A stretch of 64,000 nucleotides of DNA from an uncultured Ruminococcus sp. (GTDB lineage Bacteria; Bacillota; Clostridia; Monoglobales; Monoglobaceae): contig CACXES010000052.1 in assembly GCA_902766745.1 (NCBI GenBank), positions 1-64,000 of the forward strand. The letters are read 5' to 3'. Position numbers and translations under genes: made by a program. The notes beneath the pieces were generated by a model that was not told where the DNA came from, ran no database searches, and saw nothing but the letters and a program-made list of their open reading frames with translations. Position 1 is the first letter of the stretch, and each line of letters starts with the position of its first letter. Positions 26,825 to 35,557 of the stretch are shown here, in pieces.

Positions 26825-26853
26825 ATCATACTCCATATGTTTTGAATTGTCAA
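26825..26853 (-). promoter_or_regulatory. Sigma-A promoter of the aromatic operon
   Basis: Minus strand: TTGACA (26848-26853), 17-bp spacer, TATGAT (26825-26830). Transcription would start near 26818, giving a leader of about 335 nt before aroF. Confidence 0.78.
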
Positions 26854-26950
26854 GTATTTTTTTATAATTTTAAAAATTACCGTCGTATTTTATAAAAAAT
26901 TGTCTTATGCAGTGCACCACATCCAAAAATTTAACCAAATTTCGGCTCGT

Positions 26951-29290
26951 CTATCTGCCTCGGCACAGCTTCATAACCATAACCGTCATATCGTCTGCAA
27001 GCTCATTTCCATGCAGAATTTTAGACATATCCATGATTCTGTCCGCAAGCTCCTGCGCCGGCATATCCTCATCAGCCTCGGCAATCATCGTCTTTATCCA
27101 CTCCTCGCTGCCGTCCTTCTTTCTCATGCCGTCGCTGAGCATGACAACAATGTCACCGATGTTAAGCTTATGGGCAAAGGTCTCGATTTCGACATCCCTC
27201 ACCACGCCTACGGGGAGAGATGCCCCCTTAACCGTTTCAATTTCGCCGCCGCGCTTGATGTAGCTCGGCTCGGCTCCGTTCTTTATAAATTCCGCCTCGC
27301 CGCCGAACAGGTCAATCACACATATATCTACCGTAGCAAATGCCTCATTTGCCGATTTCATCACCATTATGGAATTGACAAGCCGAACCGCAAGCTCCCT
27401 GTCAAAGCCCGCCTCGAGGAAGTCCCCTAAAATTCTTACCGTTGCGGCACTGTCTCGGGACGCACGGTGTCCTGTACCCATTCCGTCGCTCAGCGCGGCG
27501 GCGTACTTTCCCTCACTCAAATAACGCATAACGCAGCTGTCACCGTTTTCCTCTCCCGCACCGCCCGAAGCCGAGCCTGCTTCCACAGCATAGCCCTGCG
27601 GTCTTGCAAAACGCATCATAAGCTCTCCGCCGTCCGCTCTGACCGCTCCGACCATTGTCATTCTGACACCAAGCACGGCGCGGAGGGTCGTTTCAATGCT
27701 CCGCCGCTGTGCATCGGGGTTATCCTCGACAACGGCTCCCACATAGGCAAAGTACCCGTCACGCCCGTCCATTGTCACGTCAAGCTCTGTTATCTCAATT
27801 CCCTTGGACACAAGCCTCATTCTTATCTCCTGCTCAGCATTGCTGTCAATCCGCTCCTCACACAGCTCATCGGAAATACCGTCCAAAATCTGTGCCACGC
27901 CTGCAATCTGCTGTGCGGCAAGCTCTCGGTTTTCGCTCAGCTTGCTCCTCCATACACAGTTTATCCTGTATATCTCATGCAGAGCGTTCATCTCACGGGT
28001 CAGGCTTCTTCCACGCAGGCAACGCCGCCCGAGACAGCTCTCCGCCTCCTCCTCCGCAAGAGTTCCGTGGCATTCCATATGCTTAAGCATCTTAAACAGG
28101 CCGTTGTACGTTCTGTTGAAGTGCTGAACCCAGCAGTCACCGATAGCCGGACATTCACGGCAGACCCGTTCGGCAACGCTGTCAAAGAGCATGGATATCT
28201 CCTCTGCATCAGGTCCCTCCTCATTGTCGGACAGACTGAAAAAGGTTTCCGCAAGATTCCTGAAGGAGCCTGCCGCCGTATCAAGCCGTCCGCGGATATA
28301 TTCACGGCATCTCTGTGCATCTCCCTTTCCGCTGTCTATTCCCATAATTCTCTTCAGTGTCCTCGGCACCGTCTCCGGCGTCATTATTATAAATATCGCC
28401 GAAAGCGGTATATCCGCCCAGCCGAACAGAGTGTATCCCGCCGCCGCACAATACACCGCACCCGCCGCCGCAGCCGCTGCGGTTAACAGTCCCACACTGT
28501 TTCTGCCGTGCCTGTATACAAGTCCGCCGGCTATACCGCAGACGGCGCATACAGACATTTTGTACATCGCATCACCGCCGCCGCATATAAGTCCGACACA
28601 GATTCCGCAGACAGCACCGCAGCCGACGCCGCCGCTTGCCGCAAACATCCCGATAAGCCACAGCCCGGCAATATCCGCCGCAGAGATAAATTCACCGATC
28701 CTGAGCCCCTTAAGCCCCAGAAGCATAACCGCACACATTATGCCGAGACATGCCTTTTCTTCACGGTTCATCGAAAGCAGAACGCTGCGCCTGCCGCTAA
28801 GTATCTGTGACGTTTTTTCAAACACAACTCCTCCTACCGCCGTCAGCATTGCACCGACAATGCAGCCGAAAGCCGCGGCCACGGAAAACCCGTAAATCAT
28901 CATTTCCGCAATTCCGGCAAGCACCTCCGCCGATGCCGCCGCACCGACTGCGGCCGCCATGGGAATATCCTCATCCCTGTCCCCTGCCGCAAACAGAAAA
29001 AGCAGGTACGCCAGGGTGCAGCATATGTATCGCAGCCCAAGCCGAAAATCCAGCAGCGATGCATACCCCGCCGCCGCAGCGGCACAGCTTACAACCGCAC
29101 CCAAGCCGAAGCGCCTCTCCATAGTGATATATGCCAGCCCGAAGGGTGCTATGCCACCATATGGCACGGCACGAGCAAGGAAAAATCCTATCAGTCTTAC
29201 CGCCGCCTCTGCCGCACTTATCCCCCGTCCCTTAAAACCCTGTGCAAGCTGCACAGCAGTGCTTATCTTATCTTTGTTTGCCTGTTTCAT
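26951..29290 (-). CDS. spoIIE: Stage II sporulation protein E (serine phosphatase)
   Basis: SpoIIE localises to the polar septum and dephosphorylates SpoIIAA, releasing sigma-F in the forespore. 779 residues: an N-terminal membrane domain with about ten hydrophobic helices (roughly 25-330, very Ala/Gly-rich), a central regulatory region, and a C-terminal PP2C phosphatase (about 560-779) with metal-binding Asp in AALSDGMGTGHRAS and VVMLSDGMRKK. The ATG at 29290 follows GAGGAG at 8 nt. The gene ends about 100 bp upstream of the aromatic promoter, in the same direction, without an obvious terminator. Confidence 0.95.
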   Translation of the reverse strand: MKQANKDKISTAVQLAQGFKGRGISAAEAAVRLIGFFLARAVPYGGIAPFGLAYITMERRFGLGAVVSCAAAAAGYASLLDFRLGLRYICCTLAYLLFLFAAGDRDEDIPMAAAVGAAASAEVLAGIAEMMIYGFSVAAAFGCIVGAMLTAVGGVVFEKTSQILSGRRSVLLSMNREEKACLGIMCAVMLLGLKGLRIGEFISAADIAGLWLIGMFAASGGVGCGAVCGICVGLICGGGDAMYKMSVCAVCGIAGGLVYRHGRNSVGLLTAAAAAAGAVYCAAAGYTLFGWADIPLSAIFIIMTPETVPRTLKRIMGIDSGKGDAQRCREYIRGRLDTAAGSFRNLAETFFSLSDNEEGPDAEEISMLFDSVAERVCRECPAIGDCWVQHFNRTYNGLFKMLKHMECHGTLAEEEAESCLGRRCLRGRSLTREMNALHEIYRINCVWRSKLSENRELAAQQIAGVAQILDGISDELCEERIDSNAEQEIRMRLVSKGIEITELDVTMDGRDGYFAYVGAVVEDNPDAQRRSIETTLRAVLGVRMTMVGAVRADGGELMMRFARPQGYAVEAGSASGGAGEENGDSCVMRYLSEGKYAAALSDGMGTGHRASRDSAATVRILGDFLEAGFDRELAVRLVNSIMVMKSANEAFATVDICVIDLFGGEAEFIKNGAEPSYIKRGGEIETVKGASLPVGVVRDVEIETFAHKLNIGDIVVMLSDGMRKKDGSEEWIKTMIAEADEDMPAQELADRIMDMSKILHGNELADDMTVMVMKLCRGR

Positions 29291-29325
29291 TTGTAACACT
29301 CCTCTTACCTCTCGTTAATAACCCT

Positions 29326-29359
29326 ATTATATCCAAATAGTGGTAATTATTATGTCGAA
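29326..29359 (-). promoter_or_regulatory. Spo0A-type promoter of spoIIE
   Basis: Minus strand: TTCGACA (29353-29359), matching half of the Spo0A box, then TATAAT (29326-29331) after 21 bp. In Bacillus, spoIIE and spoIIG promoters use the same unusual long spacing with a 0A box over the -35 region. Confidence 0.5.
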
Positions 29360-29389
29360 GCGGGTAGCGTTTTTAAATTTTATTTGTAT

Positions 29390-29680
29390 TTAATCCAAAA
29401 GCAGGCAAACCGCAGCAGCAGCCGCCGACAAAATAAACGCAAGAACGGCAAGAACAGCGGCAAAACGACGGCTTCGGACGCTGCGCTCTGCCGCCTCGGG
29501 CATTTCGATGGTGTTAATGTAATTATTTATAATCTCCTGTGCCTCCTCGACTATTCCGCGACCCACTGCTGCAGCTGTCGGCTCTGCCGAAGACGACCTC
29601 AATATAAAGATTGCCTGTTCTATGGAATCCGACTTTATGTTGCTTATGATTACCGCTCTCTTTCCTCTGCGCTCCGCCAT
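29390..29680 (-). CDS. Small single-pass membrane protein of unknown function
   Basis: 96 residues: a soluble N-terminal part (IISNIKSDSIEQAIFILRSS, then a helical EEAQEIINNYINTIE) and one hydrophobic helix at the C-terminus (about 72-95), i.e. tail-anchored with the bulk in the cytosol. GGAGG precedes the ATG. It lies upstream of spoIIE in the same direction. I do not recognise a characterised family; similar short proteins occur in Clostridia next to sporulation genes. Confidence 0.6.
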   Translation of the reverse strand: MAERRGKRAVIISNIKSDSIEQAIFILRSSSAEPTAAAVGRGIVEEAQEIINNYINTIEMPEAAERSVRSRRFAAVLAVLAFILSAAAAAVCLLLD

Positions 29681-29788
29681 TTCTTATTCCTCCGTCATTT
29701 TATTATTAATTTTTGTATAATATTTTATTTGATAATACTGCCTTTACGGATATTTTTAACAAGCATTTGCGGTTTTATACCATAATGT

Positions 29789-29817
29789 TTGACATTGGGG
29801 GAAATTTGTGCTATTAT
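29789..29817 (+). promoter_or_regulatory. Promoter of the ECF S-component/LUD genes
   Basis: TTGACA (29789-29794), 17-bp spacer, TATTAT (29812-29817), ahead of the gene starting at 29848. Confidence 0.75.
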
Positions 29818-29847
29818 TTATTTAATTATTACTTGGAGGGGTTTAAA

Positions 29848-30393
29848 TTGAAGAAAAAATTTACAACAAAAGACATGGTAATATCTGCGCTGCTGATTGC
29901 TGTCGGCATACTTATACCGATGATATTTACCGGACTTCCGTTTAGGATTGTAGTCGGTCCGTATTCCGCAACGCTTATGGCACACGTTCCCGTAATCTTA
30001 GCAATGTTCATATCACCTCAGGTTGCGGTCTTCACTGCGGTTGGCACTACGCTTGGCTTTTTCTTTACCGCACCGCTTATCATTGCGGTTCGTGCCGCAT
30101 CGCATATCTTCTTCGCAATAATGGGTGCGCTGTTCATAAAGCGCGGTATGCGTGCGATTCCGCTGTGTCTGGCCACGGGTGCTGTACACTCTCTGATTGA
30201 GGGTCTTGTTGTACTTATATTTTATCTCGGTGCCTTTGCCGCACCGGCGGACGGATACTCGGTATCCGCAATGGTTTTGATTACAATTTTCGGCACACTT
30301 GCACATCACTGCGTCGACTTTATAATAGCTTATATTGTCGGAAAGGCTCTCGGCCGCGCAAAGATGCTTCCTCCTATGCCGAAGCTCATTTAA
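29848..30393 (+). CDS. ECF-type vitamin transporter substrate component, NiaX-like
   Basis: 181 residues with about five or six membrane helices. The opening (FTTKDMVISALLIAVGILIPMI) and the segment SATLMAHVPVILAMFISPQVAVFTAVGTT resemble S components of energy-coupling-factor transporters, closest in memory to the niacin-type NiaX group. The start is a TTG at 29848, preceded by GGAGGGG; in-frame ATGs upstream overlap the promoter. The S component would need a shared EcfAAT module encoded elsewhere. The vitamin assignment is tentative. Confidence 0.65.
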   Translation: MKKKFTTKDMVISALLIAVGILIPMIFTGLPFRIVVGPYSATLMAHVPVILAMFISPQVAVFTAVGTTLGFFFTAPLIIAVRAASHIFFAIMGALFIKRGMRAIPLCLATGAVHSLIEGLVVLIFYLGAFAAPADGYSVSAMVLITIFGTLAHHCVDFIIAYIVGKALGRAKMLPPMPKLI

Positions 30394-30417
30394 TAATTTT
30401 AAAAAGGGGTAATATTA

Positions 30418-31032
30418 ATGGATGCGAAAATCGAAAAGCTTGTACCAAAGCTTAAAATGCGTAATTTTGAAGTACGCTGCTGTGAAACGGCAGATGACGC
30501 AGCAAGACTTGCCGCAGATATGACAGAAAATGACGCCACCGTTGCCTGGGGCGGTTCAAAAACCGTTGCTCAGACCGGTATTCTTGAGCTTCTGCGCCAA
30601 AAGGGCTGTAAGCTCCTCGACCGTGACAGCGCAAAAACCCCCGAGGAGAGAGAGGAGCTTATGCGCCGAGGATTGCTTGCGGATGTATTTTTAATGAGTT
30701 CAAACGCAGTCAGCGAGGACGGAATCTTAGTCAACATTGACGGAATGGGAAACCGTGTTGCGGCTATGTGCTACGGTCCGAAAAACGTCATTATGATTAT
30801 CGGAAAAAACAAAATATGCGGCACTCTCGCAGAGGCGGAATACCGTGTTCAGAACGTTGCGGCGGTCAAGAATGCCGAACGCTTCGGTCTTACCAAGACC
30901 GGCTGCTCCAAGGGTAAATGCATCGACTGTCTGTCGGAGGAATGTATGTGCTCATATGTTGTAAAGACACGGCGCAGCAAGGTTCCCGGAAGGATTAAAA
31001 TTATCCTCGTTAACGAGGATCTGGGCTTTTGA
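30418..31032 (+). CDS. LUD-domain protein (YkgG/LutC-like, DUF162)
   Basis: 204 residues of the LUD family, related to LutC of lactate utilisation. Typical segments are ATVAWGGSKTVAQTGI, FLMSSNAVSEDGILVNIDG and GNRVAAMCYGPKNVIMIIG. The C-terminal part has five Cys in TGCSKGKCIDCLSEECMC, the spacing suggesting metal or Fe-S binding seen in this stand-alone subfamily. No LutA/LutB neighbours are present, so lactate oxidation cannot be inferred. 24 bp after the S-component gene, likely co-transcribed. Confidence 0.88.
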   Translation: MDAKIEKLVPKLKMRNFEVRCCETADDAARLAADMTENDATVAWGGSKTVAQTGILELLRQKGCKLLDRDSAKTPEEREELMRRGLLADVFLMSSNAVSEDGILVNIDGMGNRVAAMCYGPKNVIMIIGKNKICGTLAEAEYRVQNVAAVKNAERFGLTKTGCSKGKCIDCLSEECMCSYVVKTRRSKVPGRIKIILVNEDLGF

Positions 31033-31051
31033 TAAAATCATGTATCTCACT

Positions 31052-31092
31052 GCTGCGACAGGGTAAAAACAAACACCCTGCCGCAGCTTTTT
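31052..31092. terminator. Bidirectional terminator
   Basis: GCTGCG-CAGGGT pairs with ACCCTG-CGCAGC across a short loop, followed by TTTTT. It serves the LUD gene and, in the other direction, the DUF378 gene. Confidence 0.88.
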
Positions 31093-31096
31093 ATAT

Positions 31097-31306
31097 CTAT
31101 CTTACATGCTCTTTGTCCAGAACCTTTTCCTTAAAGAAAAAGGTGATAGCCCAAAGTCCGCCTATTCCCACCAGCGTGTAAATAATACGGCTGATGACCG
31201 AAAGCTGACCGCCGAACAGCATTCCGACGATGTTAACGCCGAAAAGACCGATGCTGCCCCAGTTTATTGCTCCTACAATAATCAGTATTAAAGCCAGTGC
31301 GTCCAT
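31097..31306 (-). CDS. DUF378 family membrane protein
   Basis: 69 residues with two hydrophobic helices separated by a short loop; IIVGAINWGSIGLFGVNIVG is the DUF378 signature. Function unknown. The ATG at 31306 follows GGAG. Stand-alone gene convergent with the LUD gene. Confidence 0.85.
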   Translation of the reverse strand: MDALALILIIVGAINWGSIGLFGVNIVGMLFGGQLSVISRIIYTLVGIGGLWAITFFFKEKVLDKEHVR

Positions 31307-31411
31307 AAAATAATTCTCCTTTCTGCACTTTTTCATATCTATTTTGACCTTTTAACCGAAAATTATTCCGACAAAAACAATAACAAATTAATTACAAACC
31401 ATATTTTTCCC

Positions 31412-31439
31412 TTGACAACATTAAATTTCAAGATATAAT
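31412..31439 (+). promoter_or_regulatory. Promoter of the membrane pyrophosphatase
   Basis: TTGACA (31412-31417), 16-bp spacer, TATAAT (31434-31439), about 110 bp upstream of the start codon. Confidence 0.75.
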
Positions 31440-31549
31440 TAAATTATAAGCTTATTTAAATTTGATTTACGCATACAATAATTATATAAAAAATGCGGAT
31501 ATAAATATCCGCAAAATTATAAAATTTATACTTAAGGGGGATGTCAATA

Positions 31550-33652
31550 ATGACATATCTGGAAACAGCGGCTCCTATTCTTGTATTGTGTGCCGCAATT
31601 ATCGGTCTTGTATTCGCCGTATGCAAATTCTACAGCGTAAAACGATGTCCCGAAGGAACTGCCGAAATGGCTAACATTTCCGCAAAGATCCGCAAGGGTG
31701 CCATGGCGTATTTAAAGCGGCAGTATAAAACCGTATCTGTATTTTTTGTTGTAATGCTTGTTATCCTCATAATTATGAGTGCGGCCGGTGTGCTCACATG
31801 GTTTGTACCCTTCGCATTCCTGTCCGGCGGCTTCTTCTCGGGTCTTTCCGGCTTTGTGGGAATGAAAATCGCCACCTACGCCAACAGCAGAACCGCTAAC
31901 GGCGCAAGGGAGGGACTTAACAAGGGTCTTAAAATTGCATTTTCCAGCGGTACCGTTATGGGTCTGACCGTTGTAGGCCTCGGACTTCTTGACATAAGCG
32001 TATGGTTCTTGATACTTCGAGCCTTCTACGGCAATGACCCGTCCTCAATTACGGGCGCAATGCTGACCTTCGGCATGGGCGCAAGCTCCATGGCTCTGTT
32101 TGCCAGAGTCGGCGGCGGTATCTTCACCAAGGCGGCTGACGTTGGTGCTGACCTTGTCGGCAAGGTTGAAGCCGGCATCCCGGAGGACGATCCCAGAAAC
32201 CCCGCCGTTATCGCCGATAACGTGGGCGACAACGTAGGCGATGTTGCCGGTATGGGTGCCGATCTTTACGAATCCTATGTCGGCTCGGTTATCTCGGCTG
32301 CCGCTCTCGCCGCTGCCGCAAAGCTCGGCATGGTCGGTGTAATTGTTCCTATGCTCATCGCAGGCATCGGTATTATCTCATCAATCATAGGCACCTTCTT
32401 TGTAAGCACCAAGGAGGGCGCAACACAGAAAAATCTTTTGGGCTCGCTCCGCCGCGGAACATATATAAGCTCCATACTCTCCGCTCTCGGTTCGGCACTT
32501 TTGATATTCAATCTTCTGCCCGATAACAGCGGTGTGTTCTGGGCGGTAATCTCAGGACTTCTGGCAGGCGTATTGATCGGCTTCTTTACCGAATACTACA
32601 CCTCGGATTCGTATCAGCCCACACAGAAGCTTGCCGCCTCCTCTGAAACGGGAAGCGCAACGACAATAATCGACGGTCTTGCCCTCGGCATGAATTCCAC
32701 GGCTATCCCCGTTATAATCATAGCAATATCGGTTCTTATAAGCTACTTTGTATCGGGCGGTGCAAACAACTTTGCGATGGGTCTTTACGGTATAGGCATT
32801 TCCGCAGTCGGAATGCTCTCGACACTCGGTATTACCCTTGCCACCGACGCATACGGTCCCGTTGCCGATAACGCCGGCGGTATTGCCGAAATGGCAGGGC
32901 TTGAATCCACTGTCAGAAACCGCACCGATGCCCTTGACTCTCTCGGTAACACAACTGCGGCAACGGGCAAGGGCTTTGCGATAGGCTCTGCGGCACTGAC
33001 CGCTCTGGCTCTTATCGTTTCCTACACCGACAAGGTCGAAGGCCTCGGCGGCGTGCTTAATTTGACAATTACCAACCCATCCGTTCTGATCGGCTTGTTT
33101 ATAGGTGCGATGCTGCCATTCCTGTTCAGTGCGTTTACAATGAAGGCTGTCGGCCGTGCGGCACAGAAAATTGTTGTTGAGGTACGCCGTCAGTTCAAGC
33201 AGATAAAGGGTCTTATGGAGGGCAAGGCAGAAGCTGATTACGAAACCTGCGTTGACATCTGCACACGCTCATCTCTGCACGAGATGATTCTCCCTGCCGC
33301 TCTCGGTATTATCGCACCTATTGCAGTAGGTCTTATTCTCGGCGTTAACGGTGTTGTCGGAATGCTTGCCGGTGCTCTTGTTTCCGGCTTTGCAATCGCA
33401 ATTATGATGGCAAACTCCGGCGGCGCATGGGACAACGCAAAGAAATTTATCGAAACGGGTCACTTCGGCGGCAAAGGCTCCGACAACCACAAGGCAGCCG
33501 TTGTTGGCGACACAGTGGGTGATCCCTTCAAGGATACCGCAGGCCCCTCGGTAAATATTCTTATCAAGCTTTTAAGCATGGTATCTATCGTATTTGCCGG
33601 CGTTGTTGTGAAGTTCAACCTTATAGATCTTCTGACAAATTTATTCAAGTAA
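31550..33652 (+). CDS. hppA: Membrane ion-pumping pyrophosphatase
   Basis: 700 residues with about sixteen membrane helices; hydrolyses pyrophosphate and pumps H+ and/or Na+. The substrate-binding segments are [25 protein letters not shown] and, near the C-terminus, [14 protein letters not shown]. The [10 protein letters not shown] segment has Ala at the position that is Lys in K+-independent enzymes, so it is predicted K+-dependent. The semi-conserved Glu falls in DLYESYVGS, as in Na+-pumping members, though ion choice needs assay. The start is the ATG at 31550, 8 nt from GGGGG; an ATG at 31541 abuts it. Confidence 0.96.
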   Translation: MTYLETAAPILVLCAAIIGLVFAVCKFYSVKRCPEGTAEMANISAKIRKGAMAYLKRQYKTVSVFFVVMLVILIIMSAAGVLTWFVPFAFLSGGFFSGLSGFVGMKIATYANSRTANGAREGLNKGLKIAFSSGTVMGLTVVGLGLLDISVWFLILRAFYGNDPSSITGAMLTFGMGASSMALFARVGGGIFTKAADVGADLVGKVEAGIPEDDPRNPAVIADNVGDNVGDVAGMGADLYESYVGSVISAAALAAAAKLGMVGVIVPMLIAGIGIISSIIGTFFVSTKEGATQKNLLGSLRRGTYISSILSALGSALLIFNLLPDNSGVFWAVISGLLAGVLIGFFTEYYTSDSYQPTQKLAASSETGSATTIIDGLALGMNSTAIPVIIIAISVLISYFVSGGANNFAMGLYGIGISAVGMLSTLGITLATDAYGPVADNAGGIAEMAGLESTVRNRTDALDSLGNTTAATGKGFAIGSAALTALALIVSYTDKVEGLGGVLNLTITNPSVLIGLFIGAMLPFLFSAFTMKAVGRAAQKIVVEVRRQFKQIKGLMEGKAEADYETCVDICTRSSLHEMILPAALGIIAPIAVGLILGVNGVVGMLAGALVSGFAIAIMMANSGGAWDNAKKFIETGHFGGKGSDNHKAAVVGDTVGDPFKDTAGPSVNILIKLLSMVSIVFAGVVVKFNLIDLLTNLFK

Positions 33653-33667
33653 ATTTTCAGACCTGTC

Positions 33668-33706
33668 AAAAATGCGGAGCGGTTCACTGGCTGTTCCGCA
33701 TTTTTG
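33668..33706 (+). terminator. Terminator of hppA
   Basis: AAAAATGCGGA (33668-33678) pairs with TCCGCATTTTT (33695-33705) right after the hppA stop. Confidence 0.88.
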
Positions 33707-33707
33707 A

Positions 33708-33997
33708 ATATAAAATATTATTTAGTCGATTGTAAAATGTGAAAACGCAAAATTGTGGATAATCTTCCAAAAAGTATAAAATATTACATTGCCGACCGGG
33801 AGCGGCAGGTCGGAACAGGGCTTCGGGCAATTAATTCAAAATATTTTATACTTTTTGCCGTGCAGTCACTTCGTGACAACTTCCTTTGCCGCATAGGAGC
33901 ATACAAGCGGAGAAAGCATACAAAACGGAATTTTAAAATATCCTAATTTTACACACCTTTTCACGTTTTACAAACGGCTGATATAAAACATTATTTA
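33708..33997. repeat. Nested palindromic element flanked by 17-bp direct repeats
   Basis: Two 17-bp direct repeats (33708-33724 and 33981-33997, one mismatch) bracket about 256 bp. Within: terminal inverted repeats at 33730-33745 and 33958-33973 (15 of 16 matching), a perfect 17-bp inverted repeat at 33769-33785 and 33840-33856, CCGACC/GGTCGG in the centre, and GTCAC-TTC-GTGAC near 33865-33878. No convincing coding frame. It resembles a miniature non-autonomous mobile element or a folded RNA gene, and fills the gap between hppA and the AraC gene. Confidence 0.65.
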
Positions 33998-34017
33998 TTC
34001 CAAAGGAGATGTAAAGG

Positions 34018-34896
34018 ATGCTCGATTACTGTCTTGACATATCTGACAATTCAAAATGGGTTATATGCACCAAGCCCGACATAGCACGGACACTGCCCTT
34101 CTACATTACCGAAGCGGGCGAATTTTTCGCCGGGGGCAGATATTATACCGAGCGTGACGGTCGCTCCGGCTGGCAGCTTATCTACACGGTATCGGGTGCG
34201 GGCCGCCTGACTGCCGACGGAAACGAAATTGCTCTTTTGCCGAACACGGCTGTAATCCTCCGCTGCGGCGAGCGGCACCGCTACGAAACGGTCAAGCCTC
34301 CGTGGCACAACCTATGGATTCACTTTGACGGCAGCGGCGCAGGCGGCTACGAACGCCTTATAAACGATGATAAGTATCACGCAATTCCCGTTGCAAACAC
34401 CGGTGATTTTGAGTCGGACTTCATTAATCTTCTGAATCTGTCAAGCAAGAACGACCTGCTGACCGGAGCACTCATTTCCGATTGCATATCACGGCTCATG
34501 ACCGAGCTTCTGACTCAAAAGCTTCGTCAGGCTCTCCGCCCCGAGGGCACGGACGGCCGTTATCCCGAGCTGCGCGCCGTGCTTGATTTTATACATAAAA
34601 ATTACGGCCGAGCCATAACCATAGAGGATATGACCGACCGCATAAACATTTCAAAATATCATTTTATTCGTATATTCAAGAAGCAAATGGGCGTAACCCC
34701 CTACGAATACCTTACCGATTACCGTATCAATAAGGCGAAAATATTGCTTCGAACAAGCTATAAATCCGTCTTTGAGATTGCCTGCGACGTAGGCTACAAA
34801 AGCAAGAGCAACTTTATCTCCAAGTTCCGTGCCGCAACCGGCACAACACCCGCAAAGTACCGCCGCGAAAATATCAGCGTCAGCAGCTCCGATTGA
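34018..34896 (+). CDS. AraC-family transcriptional regulator
   Basis: 292 residues: an N-terminal cupin-like sensing domain (about 40-130, with GWQLIYTVSGAGRLTADG and a metal-like GERHRYE segment) and a C-terminal pair of helix-turn-helix units (about 190-287) matching AraC/XylS (ISKYHFIRIFKKQMGVTPYE and VGYKSKSNFISKFR). Family members of this shape control sugar-use genes, but no sugar genes adjoin, so its target is unknown. AAAGGAG precedes the ATG. It stands alone, converging on def. Confidence 0.9.
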   Translation: MLDYCLDISDNSKWVICTKPDIARTLPFYITEAGEFFAGGRYYTERDGRSGWQLIYTVSGAGRLTADGNEIALLPNTAVILRCGERHRYETVKPPWHNLWIHFDGSGAGGYERLINDDKYHAIPVANTGDFESDFINLLNLSSKNDLLTGALISDCISRLMTELLTQKLRQALRPEGTDGRYPELRAVLDFIHKNYGRAITIEDMTDRINISKYHFIRIFKKQMGVTPYEYLTDYRINKAKILLRTSYKSVFEIACDVGYKSKSNFISKFRAATGTTPAKYRRENISVSSSD

Positions 34897-34946
34897 TATT
34901 CCGTATGCACCGCACTTCGGCTCTGCCCGACATATGAAGATAAGAC

Positions 34947-35420
34947 CTACTCCTTGTCATCAACTTCGATCCATTTTTCGACCTTTTCTATAAACATATG
35001 CCCGTCCAGATGCTCTATCTCGTGGCAGAGCGCACGAGCCAGAAGCCCCTCTCCGCACACCTCGCGTACATTTCCGTTTCTGTCCTTGGCACGGACAACA
35101 ACCTTATTGGGACGTGTCACTATTCCCCAGTGATCGGGGTAGCTGAGGCAGCCCTCCGTCCCGGTCTGCGAGCCGTTCACGTCTATTATCTCGGGGTCGA
35201 TAAGCTCAATAAGTCCATCTCCCACATCTATCACCGCCATGCGCCGAAGAACTCCTACCTGCGGAGCGGCAAGTCCGACTCCGCCCGACTCATACAGCGT
35301 ATCAGTCAGATCCTCGAGAAGCTGCTTCATTCTATCATTGATTTCTCCCACAGGGCGGCACTTTTTTCCGAGAACGTCCTCCCCGTCCTGTCCGAGCTTA
35401 AATATATTTCTTATAGCCAT
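34947..35420 (-). CDS. def: Peptide deformylase
   Basis: Removes the N-formyl group from nascent proteins using a bound Fe2+ or similar ion. 157 residues. All three motifs are present: GVGLAAPQV, EGCLSYP (metal Cys) and CHEIEHLDG (metal His pair with catalytic Glu). The ATG at 35420 is behind GGAGG. It lies 137 bp after priA; no fmt gene follows, the cluster ending here. Confidence 0.95.
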   Translation of the reverse strand: MAIRNIFKLGQDGEDVLGKKCRPVGEINDRMKQLLEDLTDTLYESGGVGLAAPQVGVLRRMAVIDVGDGLIELIDPEIIDVNGSQTGTEGCLSYPDHWGIVTRPNKVVVRAKDRNGNVREVCGEGLLARALCHEIEHLDGHMFIEKVEKWIEVDDKE

Positions 35421-35557
35421 AATTACCTCCAAGTAACATAAATCTTTATCAGTATTTTAAATCGCAGCAACGCAGGGCAATGCTTGCAAGAAGCAGACCC
35501 CTGCACAGATTGCAGCCCGTCGACTGAGAGACGATGGGCATCTGCGCTTATGTTATA

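Noticed and set aside
33755-33946. 63-codon frame between hppA and the AraC gene
   Set aside because: It lies entirely inside the nested palindrome, lacks a ribosome site and has no recognisable protein features.
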